A stretch of 64,000 nucleotides of DNA from Virgisporangium aurantiacum (GCF_016863635.1 NZ_BOPG01000009.1:310001-374000), one strand, 5' to 3'. Numbered from the stretch's first letter, positions 45,908 to 55,079 are shown. Numbers and translations: made by a program. The notes: generated by a model not told the origin, from the letters alone.

Positions 45908-47222
45908 ATGAATTGAAACCGACCGTGCGACCGCGGCCGAGCACGACGCCGGCCTGGTGCACGCCGATGACCTCGGCCCCCGTGCCGAGGTCGAGGCGCA
46001 CCTGGCCCGACCCGCCGTCGAGGGCCACCACGCGCTCGGTCGCCGCGTCGGTGATGAAGATCGCGTGCGGCGTGACGCCGACCTTGGCGCTCGACTGCAC
46101 CGGACGGGCCCAGGCCTGGCCGCCGCCGTCGAGGCGGATCGCCCGGATCTGCTTGCCGTCGCCGGCGCGCACGATCCCCACCTCGCCGTCGGTGCCGAGG
46201 ATCGTCTCGCCCGGGTTGGCCACCGCGAGCTCGCGCCCGTCCACCGCCGACAGGAGCACCTGCCGCTGGTCGAGCCGGGTGGCGATCAACACCGTGCCGC
46301 CGCCGGGCGGGTCGTTCCGGGGTTCGCAACCGGCGCCGCCCGTGGTCCTGAGGTCGTAGCCGTCCTTCTGCCAGAGCTGCTGGCCGCCGCCGGCCTCGCG
46401 ACCGGAGACCACGATGCGGCACCCGTTGCTGGCGACCGAGCCGGCCACCCGCACCGTGCGGTTGGCCGCCACCACCACCCGGGAGTCGTTGGGGACGTTC
46501 TCCTCACGCACCTTCCGACCGGCCTGGGTGTCGAGGACCTGCAGCTTCCGGTCGGACAGGTAACCGAGGTAGCGGGGCATCGGCTGGGGGTCGGCGTTGC
46601 GGACGTCGTTCCATTTGTCGTCGAGACTGCGCGGGCCGACCCGGCCGGAGTTGTCGCCGTTGATCGACCGGATGGCGTTTCCGGTGGAGATCTTCCAGCG
46701 GACCTCGCCGGTGTCCGGGTTCCGGTTGACGATCGAGCAGCCGCTCTTGGGGCAGTCGACGGTGAGGACGGCGTCCCGGTAGGTCCAGGCGCCGTCGCCG
46801 TCCGGGTCCGTCCACTTCGTGGCGCCGCTCAGCGGGTCGACGGCGTCGAAGCCCTTGCCGTTGACCTTCGAGATGATCACCACTCCGCCGGACGACGGGC
46901 CGGCCAGCGCCGCCCAGTCGGTCTCCTTGCGCCACTTGAACTCGCCGTTGTTCCGGGCCCGGGACTCGACCATGTCACCCATGAACGCCACCACGGCGGT
47001 GTCGGTGATGCCGGCGGCGTCGGGTTGGCCGGCGACCCGCTGGGTCCAGGCACCCTTCGGCTCGGACAGGGTGCTGGTGCGCTCGTCGAGCCAGCCCTTG
47101 AACTCCAGCCAGGGGTTCCACTTGAGGACGATCGCCAGCGTGACGCCCAGCGCGATGATGCCGAAGCAGCCGAGGCCGGTCTCGATCCGGCTGCCGACGC
47201 TCCGCTTCGCCACGCTGATCAC
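45891..47222 (-). CDS. membrane-anchored PQQ-like beta-propeller protein
   Basis: The 443-residue protein has one N-terminal membrane helix (~14-34) and an extracytoplasmic repeat domain with propeller strands such as VDPLSGATKWTD, RNPDTGEVRWKIS and VDGRELAVANPG. Cysteines in VDCPKSGCSIV may form a disulfide. It resembles the propeller half of the Hsp70 fusion at 38569 and lacks any ATPase. Function is unknown. GTG 47222 is the assumed start; GTG 47213 is possible. Confidence 0.75.
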   Translation of the reverse strand: MISVAKRSVGSRIETGLGCFGIIALGVTLAIVLKWNPWLEFKGWLDERTSTLSEPKGAWTQRVAGQPDAAGITDTAVVAFMGDMVESRARNNGEFKWRKETDWAALAGPSSGGVVIISKVNGKGFDAVDPLSGATKWTDPDGDGAWTYRDAVLTVDCPKSGCSIVNRNPDTGEVRWKISTGNAIRSINGDNSGRVGPRSLDDKWNDVRNADPQPMPRYLGYLSDRKLQVLDTQAGRKVREENVPNDSRVVVAANRTVRVAGSVASNGCRIVVSGREAGGGQQLWQKDGYDLRTTGGAGCEPRNDPPGGGTVLIATRLDQRQVLLSAVDGRELAVANPGETILGTDGEVGIVRAGDGKQIRAIRLDGGGQAWARPVQSSAKVGVTPHAIFITDAATERVVALDGGSGQVRLDLGTGAEVIGVHQAGVVLGRGRTVGFNSFTGGA

Positions 47223-47393
47223 GCTAGCCTCGGAGGCGATCGGTACGGGTCAGCCCGAATGGTCCGTGTCGATGGCTATTGCCCGACGTCATTCGTGGCG
47301 GGTCACCGGTCCGGCCAGGCGATCACGCCCGGTCAGGTGCAACCGGGGCGTTCCGCCCGCACCACGCGGCCGGCCGGCATACCGTTCTCGCCC

Positions 47394-47846
47394 ATGCGGA
47401 CCCGTCGCATCGCCATCGGCTGCCGCCGGACCGGGTGGGCCAGCACGGTCGCGAGCGCTCCGGACCCCCTCCTGGCCCTCGACCTCACCCTGCAGCCCGA
47501 GCCCGGTTGGACCACCTCGCCCGAGTCGCCACTGCCGTTCCGGATCCCCGGCACGACCCAGGCCTCTCGGATCCCGACGCCGTCGGTGCCACCTTCCGGC
47601 GAGCGGGATCTCACCCTGGCCGACCTGACCATCGGCCGCCGCAACCTCGCCTGGAACGACAATCCCGGCTGGCCCAACCACCTCGAGATCGACTGGACCC
47701 GGATCGCCCGCGGCCACACCCCCCGCCACGCGAGGCGCCGCCTACGGGCACTGCCGTACCGCGCCTTCACCTGGACCGGGGCCGGCATCCTCACGGCGGT
47801 GCTGCTGACCGTCCTCATCACCACAATCAGCGAACTGATCAAGTGA
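47394..47846 (+). CDS. hypothetical protein with one C-terminal membrane helix
   Basis: From ATG 47394 the 150-residue product has a basic N-terminus, a Pro/Ser/Thr-rich middle and a hydrophobic helix at ~122-145 (GAGILTAVLLTVLITTISEL). Third-position GC is high, supporting coding. It looks like a tail-anchored protein. No family is recognised. An open frame on the other strand covers it but has poorer codon use. Confidence 0.55.
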   Translation: MRTRRIAIGCRRTGWASTVASAPDPLLALDLTLQPEPGWTTSPESPLPFRIPGTTQASRIPTPSVPPSGERDLTLADLTIGRRNLAWNDNPGWPNHLEIDWTRIARGHTPRHARRRLRALPYRAFTWTGAGILTAVLLTVLITTISELIK

Positions 47847-47938
47847 TCGATCCGCCCTTCGGCGATCAACTCCTCGCTTAGGCGAGCAGCTATTTCATAC
47901 TGTGGTTCCGGGATCTCCGCGATCTTGGTGTTGGCCAT
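47847..47938 (-). pseudogene. possible 5' fragment of a truncated gene
   Basis: ATG 47938, preceded by GGAAAGA, opens a frame reading MANTKIAEIPEPQYEIAARL and then SEELIAEGRIDHLI, a natural-looking hydrophilic N-terminus. Beyond 47847 the frame runs antisense to the plus-strand gene at 47394 and loses normal codon use. It may be the surviving start of a lost gene, or chance. Confidence 0.3.
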
Positions 47939-48056
47939 GGAGATCTTTCCAGCGGTGTCTGAATAGTTTCTCGGCGCACGAACCGGAACGCCAGACGACA
48001 GGGGCATTCATCCCTCACAATGAGTCTCTGGGGAGGGTTCGACTCGAGGAATTGCC

Positions 48057-48608
48057 ATGCTCAATGCCAAGTTCCGGTGGCTGCTGCGCGGAATACTCCT
48101 GGCGGGCGTGCCCGCCACGATCATCGGTTCGATCATTTACGTCTCGTGGAAGGACGGCGCTGCTGATGCTGCCAACGTCCTAGCGACAGGCCTGTCCACC
48201 CTGGCCCTCCTCGGTGTGGCCGCCGCCCTCTACTTTCAAGCGCAACAGACGGAAATATCACGAATTGAAGCAGCAAGTAACCATCGGGCTGACTTAATTC
48301 AGTTCGCCATCAACAACCCGCGGCTACTTGCCTCCTGGGGCTTCGACACGAGCAACGCGGCGAGAGCCCAGGTGGAGGCCTATTCGTCCATGGTCTTCAC
48401 TTACATGTGGATGGCATACGGCCTCAAGAAGTTGACTGAATCAGAACTCCGCTGGACCTGCGAACGCATCTTCCGGGACGAAGAGATCGCGCAGTGGTGG
48501 CAGACCGCCGGATCCATCTTCCACGAGAGCGAGCGGAGGATCGGCCGGCGCCAGTTCGCCCGAATCGTCGACGAGATCCACGCCGGCCGCCTTCAATCAC
48601 GCGAATAG
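48057..48608 (+). CDS. small membrane protein, DUF6082-like
   Basis: The 183-residue product has two N-terminal membrane helices (~8-28 and ~38-60) and a cytoplasmic domain with NHRADLIQFAINNPRLLASW, MVFTYMWMAYGLKKLTESEL and a C-terminal ESERRIGRRQFARIV. The pattern of a membrane pair followed by an [aliphatic]-NNP-LL-W segment resembles actinomycete DUF6082 proteins. Codon use is somewhat richer in A/T than neighbours, suggesting recent arrival. Function is unknown. Confidence 0.65.
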   Translation: MLNAKFRWLLRGILLAGVPATIIGSIIYVSWKDGAADAANVLATGLSTLALLGVAAALYFQAQQTEISRIEAASNHRADLIQFAINNPRLLASWGFDTSNAARAQVEAYSSMVFTYMWMAYGLKKLTESELRWTCERIFRDEEIAQWWQTAGSIFHESERRIGRRQFARIVDEIHAGRLQSRE

Positions 48609-48609
48609 G

Positions 48610-48813
48610 CTAGTGCCCGCCCACGGGCGCAACCATTCCCGCCTTGATTGCCTCAAGAAAGCTCATCCACTCAACGCTTCCGAAGGAGAGAACGTCGCCG
48701 TCTCGGTCTTTGCCATCGCGCACGAGAACGCTGTCCACCGACCTGGCGACTTCGACGCAAGCACCCCCGGTGCACCTTTTAGGCGATTTGAACTTAATGT
48801 CCGGTACAACCAT
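48610..48813 (-). CDS. DUF397 domain protein (orphan)
   Basis: The 67-residue product from ATG 48813 (RBS GGAGA) is a single DUF397 domain: KSPKRCTGGACVEVARSVDS, VLVRDGKDRDGDVLSFGSVE, then WMSFLEAIKAG. DUF397 proteins normally sit beside an XRE-type helix-turn-helix partner and act in actinomycete development or antibiotic control (WhiJ/BldB-like systems). No XRE gene is adjacent, so this copy is an orphan. Base composition is lower in GC than around it. Confidence 0.85.
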   Translation of the reverse strand: MVVPDIKFKSPKRCTGGACVEVARSVDSVLVRDGKDRDGDVLSFGSVEWMSFLEAIKAGMVAPVGGH

Positions 48814-49065
48814 CAAAGTCTCCTTTGAAGTTGGCGCACAAGCAATTTACCTTGAGTGTTCGCCGAAGCCTATCGATCTTTCTAGCGATGCGACGTCCCG
48901 TCGGTCAGCGATGTCGATCACCGGCTGACAACGGCGCAGATCAGGCATGGAGGCTGATGATCGACTTAAGCCGAACCCAAGCGACACCCTTTCGCAGCGG
49001 AGCATAACGGCATGCAGGCCCGAAAACGGGCAGAGTCCACCACTGAGTGTTATCTTTGATCACAT

Positions 49066-50304
49066 TCAGCCGTTCGTCGGAAGTCGACGTTGAGCGTCTG
49101 TGTCCGGGCGAGGATTGCTGTGCCTGTCGCCGCTGCGGGTGCCACAGGCGAGGGCCATTGCCAGCACCGCGTACTTGTAGGACTCCCACCCACCCGCGGA
49201 ATTGATCAAAGACGCCACCATGAACGGCAGTATCAGCGGGAACAGCGCCGATCGGCGCAGCCGCACCACGGCGAGCACCAGCAGCACCCCGAGCGCCGCC
49301 ACCCCGAAGACCCCGAAGCTGCCCGCCACGTACACCGGCAACGAGTTCGGCAGCACCCCGTCCAGCGTGTCGCGCCAGTAGCTTTCGGAACCGGGGCCGA
49401 TCCCCGTCCACCACCAGCCGTGGCCGGTCATCGCGTCGAGGATTGCCTGGAGGCTCGTCCAGCGGTCGTTGCGGCCCTGCGTCTGGCCCGACTGGATATT
49501 GGCGATCCCGGACGCCAACCGCGCGACGATCTGGTCCTTGAGGCCGGTCGACACCGAGTCGGTGACCCGCACAGACGTGATCTCCAGCCACGCCCACCAG
49601 CCGACACCCGTGACGGCGATGATGATCGCCGCCCGCCGCTTGCGCCAGCGGTGGGCCAGCAGCAGGTACGCCGGCACGGCCAGGCCTACGCAGGCGATGG
49701 TGGTCGGGCTCTTCGTCAGCACCGCGGCCACGGCGCCGGTGACGACCAGCCACCAGCGACGGCGGTCCATGCCCAGCAGGATCGCCGCCCCCAGGAACGG
49801 ACCCCAGCCGGACGGCTCGGACAGCAGCCCCTGCAGCCGGGGCGTGCCGTACTGGGTGTGTACCAGCCACCGCAGGCCCACCGTCATACAGGCGAGGTAC
49901 GCGAGAAACGCCACCGCCAACGCGACGACCAGCACCCGGAGGAACGTCTCGACCAGCAGATGATCATCGTGGAACAGGTGCGCGTACATGATCGCCCAGA
50001 TCACGTACAGGGCCGCCGACACCCCGAGGGCCAGCGACGGCTGTGCGAGCGGCGAGCCGCCGAGCCACGGCCACACCAGCAGGTACAGCACCGGCAGCGC
50101 CAGGGCCACGACGGGCGTGAGCACCGTCCCGACGCCCAGGGATCCGCCGCGGGTTCGCGAAACCAGCACCGGCAGGGCCAGGAACGCGGTGCCGAGCAGC
50201 GCCAGTTCGCCGGTGTGCAGGTACACGTTGCCGCCGGTGGGCAGGCGCACGTAGCCGACCATCGAGGGCAGCACGAAGAGCCATACCGCGAGCACACGGG
50301 TCAC
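49066..50304 (-). CDS. O-antigen ligase/polymerase-like membrane protein
   Basis: From GTG 50304 the 412-residue protein has about ten membrane helices and a large extracytoplasmic loop (~230-310) with SGQTQGRNDRWTSLQAILDA and HGWWWTGIGPGSESYW, the Wzy/WaaL-type pattern. It would polymerise or transfer lipid-linked glycan outside the membrane. GTGA overlap joins it to the upstream acetyltransferase, so it ends a four-gene operon (51552-50301 region). Its last ~25 residues are hydrophilic. Confidence 0.85.
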   Translation of the reverse strand: MTRVLAVWLFVLPSMVGYVRLPTGGNVYLHTGELALLGTAFLALPVLVSRTRGGSLGVGTVLTPVVALALPVLYLLVWPWLGGSPLAQPSLALGVSAALYVIWAIMYAHLFHDDHLLVETFLRVLVVALAVAFLAYLACMTVGLRWLVHTQYGTPRLQGLLSEPSGWGPFLGAAILLGMDRRRWWLVVTGAVAAVLTKSPTTIACVGLAVPAYLLLAHRWRKRRAAIIIAVTGVGWWAWLEITSVRVTDSVSTGLKDQIVARLASGIANIQSGQTQGRNDRWTSLQAILDAMTGHGWWWTGIGPGSESYWRDTLDGVLPNSLPVYVAGSFGVFGVAALGVLLVLAVVRLRRSALFPLILPFMVASLINSAGGWESYKYAVLAMALACGTRSGDRHSNPRPDTDAQRRLPTNG

Positions 50305-50945
50305 CGTGCGGGCACGCCCTTCACCGTGAGATCGGCCGGCACATCGCGCACGACGCACGCCCCCGCCCCGACGCTCGCGCCGGGACAGACCGAAAGCCCC
50401 TGCAGCACCACGGCGTTCGCCCCGATCATCGCCCGCTCGCCGATCGTGCACGAGCCCGACACCGCGGCCTGCGGGTGCACCGACGCGTAGGCGCCGAACA
50501 CGCAGTCGTGGCCGACGGTGCAGTTCTGGTTGAGGTGGACGTGCCGGCCCAACCGCACGTCGGTGGTCACCCGGGCGCCGGCGAAGACCACCACGCCGGG
50601 ATCGAGGCTGTTGTCCTCGCCGATGGTCGAGTCCGGGTGGATCAGGGTGGCCGGGGTGAGGTTGTGGATCTCGATCTTCCGGTCGACGGTCGAGCGCACC
50701 TGGGGGTCGCCGATGCCGAGGGTGTAGTGGGTGCCGCGCTCCAGCGAGGCCAGCCAGGCCGTGGTGCCGAGGTAGGTGCTGCCGAGCCGGCCGACCCGGG
50801 CCATGTCCTGCGCCCGCGGGTAGTCGTCGACGAACCCGAGCACCTTCCAGCGTTCGCCGCCGGGACCGCTGTTGATGGCCTCGACGATCCCGAAGACCTC
50901 CCGGCCGTGCCCGCCGCAGCCGATGATCACCAGCGGATCAGACAT
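50301..50945 (-). CDS. sugar O/N-acyltransferase, NeuD/PglD family
   Basis: The 214-residue protein has an N-terminal Rossmann-like domain (LVIIGCGGHGREVFGIVEAI) and a C-terminal left-handed hexapeptide helix (HPDSTIGEDNSLDPG, LGRHVHLNQNCTVGHD, ALVHPQAAVSG-type turns). The catalytic histidine is in VGHDCVFG. PglD relatives acetylate the 4-amino group of UDP-4-amino-sugars. It overlaps both neighbours and sits with PglC- and PglE-like genes, supporting that role. Confidence 0.88.
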   Translation of the reverse strand: MSDPLVIIGCGGHGREVFGIVEAINSGPGGERWKVLGFVDDYPRAQDMARVGRLGSTYLGTTAWLASLERGTHYTLGIGDPQVRSTVDRKIEIHNLTPATLIHPDSTIGEDNSLDPGVVVFAGARVTTDVRLGRHVHLNQNCTVGHDCVFGAYASVHPQAAVSGSCTIGERAMIGANAVVLQGLSVCPGASVGAGACVVRDVPADLTVKGVPAR

Positions 50946-51555
50946 CGGCCGCCATCCGGCTTCCCCGGAACTCGGCGGCCGTCGCCTCACCGGCCGCGGA
51001 GATTCCGTCGCGGCGGAGCACCACGCCGACGGTGGCGCAGAGGATGCGCAGGTCCAGGGCGAACGACGCGTCCTCGACGTACTCGACGTCGAGGGCGAAC
51101 TTCTCCTCCCACGAGAGCGAGTTGCGGCCGCACACCTGGGCCAGGCCGGTGATTCCGGGCCGCACGTCGTGCCGGCGCGCCTGCTCGGCGGAGTACCGCG
51201 GCAGGTAGGCGACCGGCAGCGGGCGCGGGCCGACGATGCTCATGTCGCCGCGCAGCACGTTCCACAGCGACGGCAGTTCGTCGAGGCTCGTCGAGCGGAG
51301 GAACCGGCCGAACGGGGTGAGCCGGTCGGCGTCGCTGAGGATGCCGCGCGCCGGGTCGGGCTCGCGCATCGAGCGGAACTTCAGCACGGAGAACGGCTCG
51401 CCGCCGCGGCCCGCCCGGTTCTGGCGGAACAGCACCGGGCGTCCCAGCGCGATTGCCACCGCGGCCGCGACCACGAGCAGTACGGGCGCCAGCGCCGCCA
51501 ACGCGATGGCGGCGAGCACGGCGTCGATCGCGCGCTTTGCCGTAGGCCAGCTCAC
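50938..51555 (-). CDS. initiating phosphoglycosyl transferase, PglC type
   Basis: The 205-residue protein has one reentrant/membrane helix (~10-36) and the catalytic block FSVLKFRSMREPDPARG, TSLDELPSLWNVLRGDMSIV and GPRPLPVAYLPRYS. It is the short monotopic form that transfers a sugar phosphate to a polyprenyl phosphate. Its neighbours point to a diacetamido-bacillosamine-like sugar as substrate. The start and stop overlap adjacent genes by 4 and 8 bp. Confidence 0.9.
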   Translation of the reverse strand: MSWPTAKRAIDAVLAAIALAALAPVLLVVAAAVAIALGRPVLFRQNRAGRGGEPFSVLKFRSMREPDPARGILSDADRLTPFGRFLRSTSLDELPSLWNVLRGDMSIVGPRPLPVAYLPRYSAEQARRHDVRPGITGLAQVCGRNSLSWEEKFALDVEYVEDASFALDLRILCATVGVVLRRDGISAAGEATAAEFRGSRMAADV

Positions 51556-52661
51556 TGCCGCGCGTCCAAAAAATTTTGGACCGCGGTGAGCACCCGATCC
51601 ACGTCGACCGGCCCGAGCGACGACCCGCTCGGCAGGGCCAGCCCGGTCTCGAACAGCCGCTGCGCCGCACCGGTGACGTACGAACGCGCCTTCGCGAACA
51701 CCGGTTGCAGGTGCATGGGTTTCCAGATCGGGCGGGTCTCGATGTCGAGCCCGGCGAGCGACGCGGCGAGTTCCCGCGCCGACCAGCCGGACTCGTCCGG
51801 ATCCACCACGACCGTGGTGAGCCAGCAGTTCGAGCCGAGGTCGTCGGCGCCGAGCAGGGTCACGCCGGGCACACCGTCGAACAGTTTCGCGTAGCGTTCG
51901 CGGATCGCGCGACGGCGGTCGATCATCTCGCCGAGGCGCTTCAGCTGGGCGCGGCCGAGGGCGGCGAGCACGTTGCTGAGGCGGTAGTTGTAGCCGACGT
52001 CGGTGTGTTCGTAGTGGACGACGGGCTGGCGCGCCTGCGTCGACAGGTACCGGCAGCGGTCCACCAGGTGCTTCGACTCCGAGAGCAGCGCGCCGCCGCC
52101 CGACGTCGTCATGATCTTGTTGCCGTTGAACGAGAACACCGCCGCCGAGCCGAAGGACCCGGCCGGCCGGTCGCCGTAGACGGCGCCGAGCGCCTCCGCG
52201 GCGTCCTCCAGAACCGGCACGCCGTACCGGTCGCAGATCGGCAGGATCGCGTCGTAGTCGGCGCAGCGGCCGAAGAGGTCGACCGGAACCACCGCCGACA
52301 CGTCGTGCTCTTTCAGGGCCTTGGCGAGCAGCGCGGGGTCGAGGTTGCCGGTCGCCGGGTCGCAGTCGACGAAGACCGGTTCGGCACCGGTGTAGACGGC
52401 GGCGTTCGCGGTGGCCGCGAACGTCAGCGTCGGCACGATCACTGCCGTTCCCGGTCCGGCGCCGAGCGCGAGCAGGCCCAGGTGCAGCGCCGCGGTTCCG
52501 GATGACAGCGCCACGGCGTGCGGCACGCCGGCGCGGTCGGCCAGGTCCCGCTCGAACGCGTCGAGGTCGGGACCCGCGGGAGCGACCCAGCCCGAGGCGA
52601 GCGCCTCCGCGACGTAGGCCTGCTCGAGTGCTCCGACGTCCGGTGCGGACAGGAAGATCAC
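51552..52661 (-). CDS. DegT/DnrJ/EryC1 sugar aminotransferase, PglE type
   Basis: From GTG 52661 (VIFLSAPDVGALEQAYV) the 369-residue PLP enzyme has SSGTAALHLGLLALG, the cofactor lysine in SFNGNKIMTTSGGG, and NYRLSNVLAALG. It adds an amino group to a UDP-4-keto-sugar, the step after the PglF dehydratase and before PglD. It is the first gene of the operon with PglC, PglD and polymerase genes. The longer frame to 52742 lacks a good start. Confidence 0.9.
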   Translation of the reverse strand: MIFLSAPDVGALEQAYVAEALASGWVAPAGPDLDAFERDLADRAGVPHAVALSSGTAALHLGLLALGAGPGTAVIVPTLTFAATANAAVYTGAEPVFVDCDPATGNLDPALLAKALKEHDVSAVVPVDLFGRCADYDAILPICDRYGVPVLEDAAEALGAVYGDRPAGSFGSAAVFSFNGNKIMTTSGGGALLSESKHLVDRCRYLSTQARQPVVHYEHTDVGYNYRLSNVLAALGRAQLKRLGEMIDRRRAIRERYAKLFDGVPGVTLLGADDLGSNCWLTTVVVDPDESGWSARELAASLAGLDIETRPIWKPMHLQPVFAKARSYVTGAAQRLFETGLALPSGSSLGPVDVDRVLTAVQNFLDARQ

Positions 52662-52803
52662 GTTTTCTATGCCCTCTCCAGCGCAGACACCAACGGGGAC
52701 ATCGTCTGACGCGGTGGCGCGTTGAACTACCAAATAGGGCAAAATGCCCTCACATGACTACTTCTCGCGGATTCGGCTGACAAACGGCAGGAAGGTGGCA
52801 ACC

Positions 52804-53454
52804 GTGACGCAGGACCGGTTCGAGGTGCTCTTCGTCTGCCATGCCAACCTGTGCCGGTCGGCGATGGCGGAGCGGTTGGCCAACCGCACGTTCGCCGACC
52901 GGATCGGGGTTCGCGGGTCCCGGTTGACCGTGTCGAGCGCCGGCACCCACGCGCGGGCCGACCTGCCGATGCACGAGACGGCTGCCGGCGTGCTGCGCGA
53001 GCGACGCGCCTACGCCGACCGCTTCAGCAGCCGGCTGCTGACCCCGCCGATCCTCGCGACGCCCGACCTGATCCTCACCGCGACCCGCGACCAGCGCGCC
53101 GCCTGCATGAACCTGCTGCCCAGCGTGGCCCGGCGGACGTTCACGCTGCGCCAGTTCGCCCGCCTGGCCACCACGGTCGGGACGCTCAGCACCTGGCCCC
53201 GGCGCAGCACGACGTTCGCGACCGGTGGCATCGCCCGGGACTCGTCGACCCGTCGCCTGCAGGCGCTGCTCGACGAGATCGCCTCGGTGCGCAACCGGCT
53301 CCCGTCGGTGCCGCCCGCCGAGGACGACCTCGCCGACCCGGTGCGCGGCCCGATCGAGGAGTTCCGCGAGTGCGCCGACGAGATCCAGCGCACCATCGAC
53401 ACCCTGACCGAGGTGATCGCCACGCCCGCCCCCGATCTGGCGGCGACCGGCTGA
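52804..53454 (+). CDS. low-molecular-weight protein-tyrosine phosphatase
   Basis: The 216-residue protein starts at GTG 52804 with GGAAGG nearby. The P-loop CHANLCRS (C12 to R18) near the N-terminus is the CX5R site, followed by SSAGTHAR. A DP-type general acid is likely in DDLADPV, but it lies later than usual (~180); the protein is also longer than typical family members (~150). It likely dephosphorylates the tyrosine autokinase encoded convergently at 53502, as in Wzb/Wzc pairs. Confidence 0.85.
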   Translation: MTQDRFEVLFVCHANLCRSAMAERLANRTFADRIGVRGSRLTVSSAGTHARADLPMHETAAGVLRERRAYADRFSSRLLTPPILATPDLILTATRDQRAACMNLLPSVARRTFTLRQFARLATTVGTLSTWPRRSTTFATGGIARDSSTRRLQALLDEIASVRNRLPSVPPAEDDLADPVRGPIEEFRECADEIQRTIDTLTEVIATPAPDLAATG

Positions 53455-53466
53455 CAGCCGGTTTTG

Positions 53467-53501
53467 TATATACGACGCGCACGGATCGAGCGTCGTTTAT
53501 A
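53467..53501. terminator. bidirectional terminator between phosphatase and autokinase
   Basis: Arms TATATACGACGC and GCGTCGTTTATA pair at 11 of 12 positions around an 11-base loop. The stem is flanked on both sides by T- or A-rich runs (GTTTTG before, TATATC after), giving U-rich tails for both convergent transcripts. It ends at the autokinase stop. Confidence 0.75.
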
Positions 53502-55079
53502 TCAATCGGCGTTGAAGGACCGGACCTTCGCGCGGCCGATACCGGCCGGCGGGCCGGTCACCGGGGTCGGGTCGTCCGGGTCCGCTACCGGTGCGGGGCT
53601 CACCGGTGACTCGACCGGCTGCGGCGGGCGGGCACCCGCCTCCGGCTCCGGACCCGGGCCGTCCTCCGACGAGCGGTAGACGACCGCCAGCGGCGACCGC
53701 GCCGCGGCGGCGGCCTTCGAGTACCAGGGCCGGCCCAGCGGCTCGTACCCGTAGTAGGCGTACCCGGCCTCGCCCTTGCGCGGCGTCATGTTCAGGACGC
53801 AGCCCAGCACCTTGGCGTCGACCGCGGCCAGCGCCTCGGTGGCCGACCGCACCTGGTTCGCCGACGTCTTCCCGCACCGGAACACCAGCACCGTGCCGTC
53901 GACCAGGGTGGCGGCCAGCGCCCCGTCGGTGACCGGCAGCAGCGGCGGCGTGTCGACGATGACCATGTCGAAGCCGTCCCGCAGCGATCCGAGCAGGGCG
54001 GCCATGTTCCGGGATCCGAGCAGCTCGCTCGGGTTCGGTGGCACGGAGCCGCTCGGCAGCACGTAGACGCCGCTCGTGCCCCACTCCTGCAGCGCGTCAC
54101 CGATCGTGGCCTGCCCGGCCAGCACGTTGGTGACCCCGATCGTGCCGTCGACCCCGAGGTACTCGGCCAGCCGCGGCCGGCGCAGGTCGGCGTCGACCAG
54201 CACCACCCGCTTGCCCGCCTCGGCGAACACGATCGCCAGGTTGCAGGCGGTGGTCGACTTGCCCTCGCCCGGCACCGCGCTGGTGACGACCAGCGTGCGC
54301 GCCGGCTCGTCGACGTTCACGAACTGCAGGTTGGTGCGCAGCTGCCGGAGGGCCTCGGCCCGGACGGACCCGGCGCTGCCGGCGACGATCAGCGGCGCCC
54401 GCCGGGCCCGGCTGTCGGCCGGCACCGACGAGAGCACCGGTGACCCGGTGAGCTCGGCGAGCGCGCTGGCGGTCTTCACGCTGGTGTCGAGCACCTCGCG
54501 CAGCACCGCCCCGCCGACACCGAGCAGCAGCCCGACGGCCAGGCCGAGCGCGGTGTTGCGCACCGGCTGCGGCGACACGGGCTCGTCGGCGAGGGTCGGG
54601 CCGGCGACCACCTCCACCCACACGGTCGGCGACGTGCTGCCGGGCGGCGTCTCCAGCGTCCGCACGAGGTCGACGAACGCGTCGGCCACCGCGCGGGTGA
54701 GCATCACCGCCCGGTTGCGGTTCCGGTCGGTCACGGTCGCCTGCAACAGGACCGTGTCCGGGACGGGCGTGGCGGTGATCGCGTTCTGCACCCGCGTCGC
54801 CGACCGGGCGGCCGGCTCCCGGCCGACCACCACCCGCGCCAACCGGTCGCTGGTGAGCAGGTCGGCGTAGGACTTGATGCGCTGCTGGGAGAACAGGCTG
54901 CCCTGATACGCGTCGGACACGCCCTTGGTCTGCGTGCCCACGAAGAACGTGACCGAGGCGGCGTATTCGGGTGGCGTCATCGCGGTGACGCCGACCCCGG
55001 CGCCGATCCCGAGCACGACCGCCGTCACCACCATCCACCACTGCCGGCGTACGGCACGCAGGTAGTCACGGACATCCAT
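53502..55079 (-). CDS. polysaccharide chain-length regulator / tyrosine autokinase (Wzc/CapB type)
   Basis: From ATG 55079 the 525-residue protein has a Wzz domain between TM1 (~15-37) and TM2 (~180-200), then a cytoplasmic BY-kinase with Walker A SAVPGEGKST, Walker A' VLVDADLRRPRL and Walker B MVIVDTPPLL. A short tyrosine run YAYYGY lies ~70 residues before the end, the likely autophosphorylation site. It controls glycan chain length and export. The C-terminal 65 residues are Pro-rich. It is divergent from the dehydratase gene at 55232. Confidence 0.93.
   Translation of the reverse strand: MDVRDYLRAVRRQWWMVVTAVVLGIGAGVGVTAMTPPEYAASVTFFVGTQTKGVSDAYQGSLFSQQRIKSYADLLTSDRLARVVVGREPAARSATRVQNAITATPVPDTVLLQATVTDRNRNRAVMLTRAVADAFVDLVRTLETPPGSTSPTVWVEVVAGPTLADEPVSPQPVRNTALGLAVGLLLGVGGAVLREVLDTSVKTASALAELTGSPVLSSVPADSRARRAPLIVAGSAGSVRAEALRQLRTNLQFVNVDEPARTLVVTSAVPGEGKSTTACNLAIVFAEAGKRVVLVDADLRRPRLAEYLGVDGTIGVTNVLAGQATIGDALQEWGTSGVYVLPSGSVPPNPSELLGSRNMAALLGSLRDGFDMVIVDTPPLLPVTDGALAATLVDGTVLVFRCGKTSANQVRSATEALAAVDAKVLGCVLNMTPRKGEAGYAYYGYEPLGRPWYSKAAAAARSPLAVVYRSSEDGPGPEPEAGARPPQPVESPVSPAPVADPDDPTPVTGPPAGIGRAKVRSFNAD

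Noticed and set aside
48941-49870. Minus-strand frame overlapping the polymerase gene
   Set aside because: Out-of-frame shadow of the membrane protein at 49066-50304; no hydrophobic pattern.
53457-53472. Shared GTTTTGTATAT string here and near 25220 (minus strand) as a common promoter motif
   Set aside because: At 53 kb it is part of a convergent terminator hairpin, so the match is probably coincidence.
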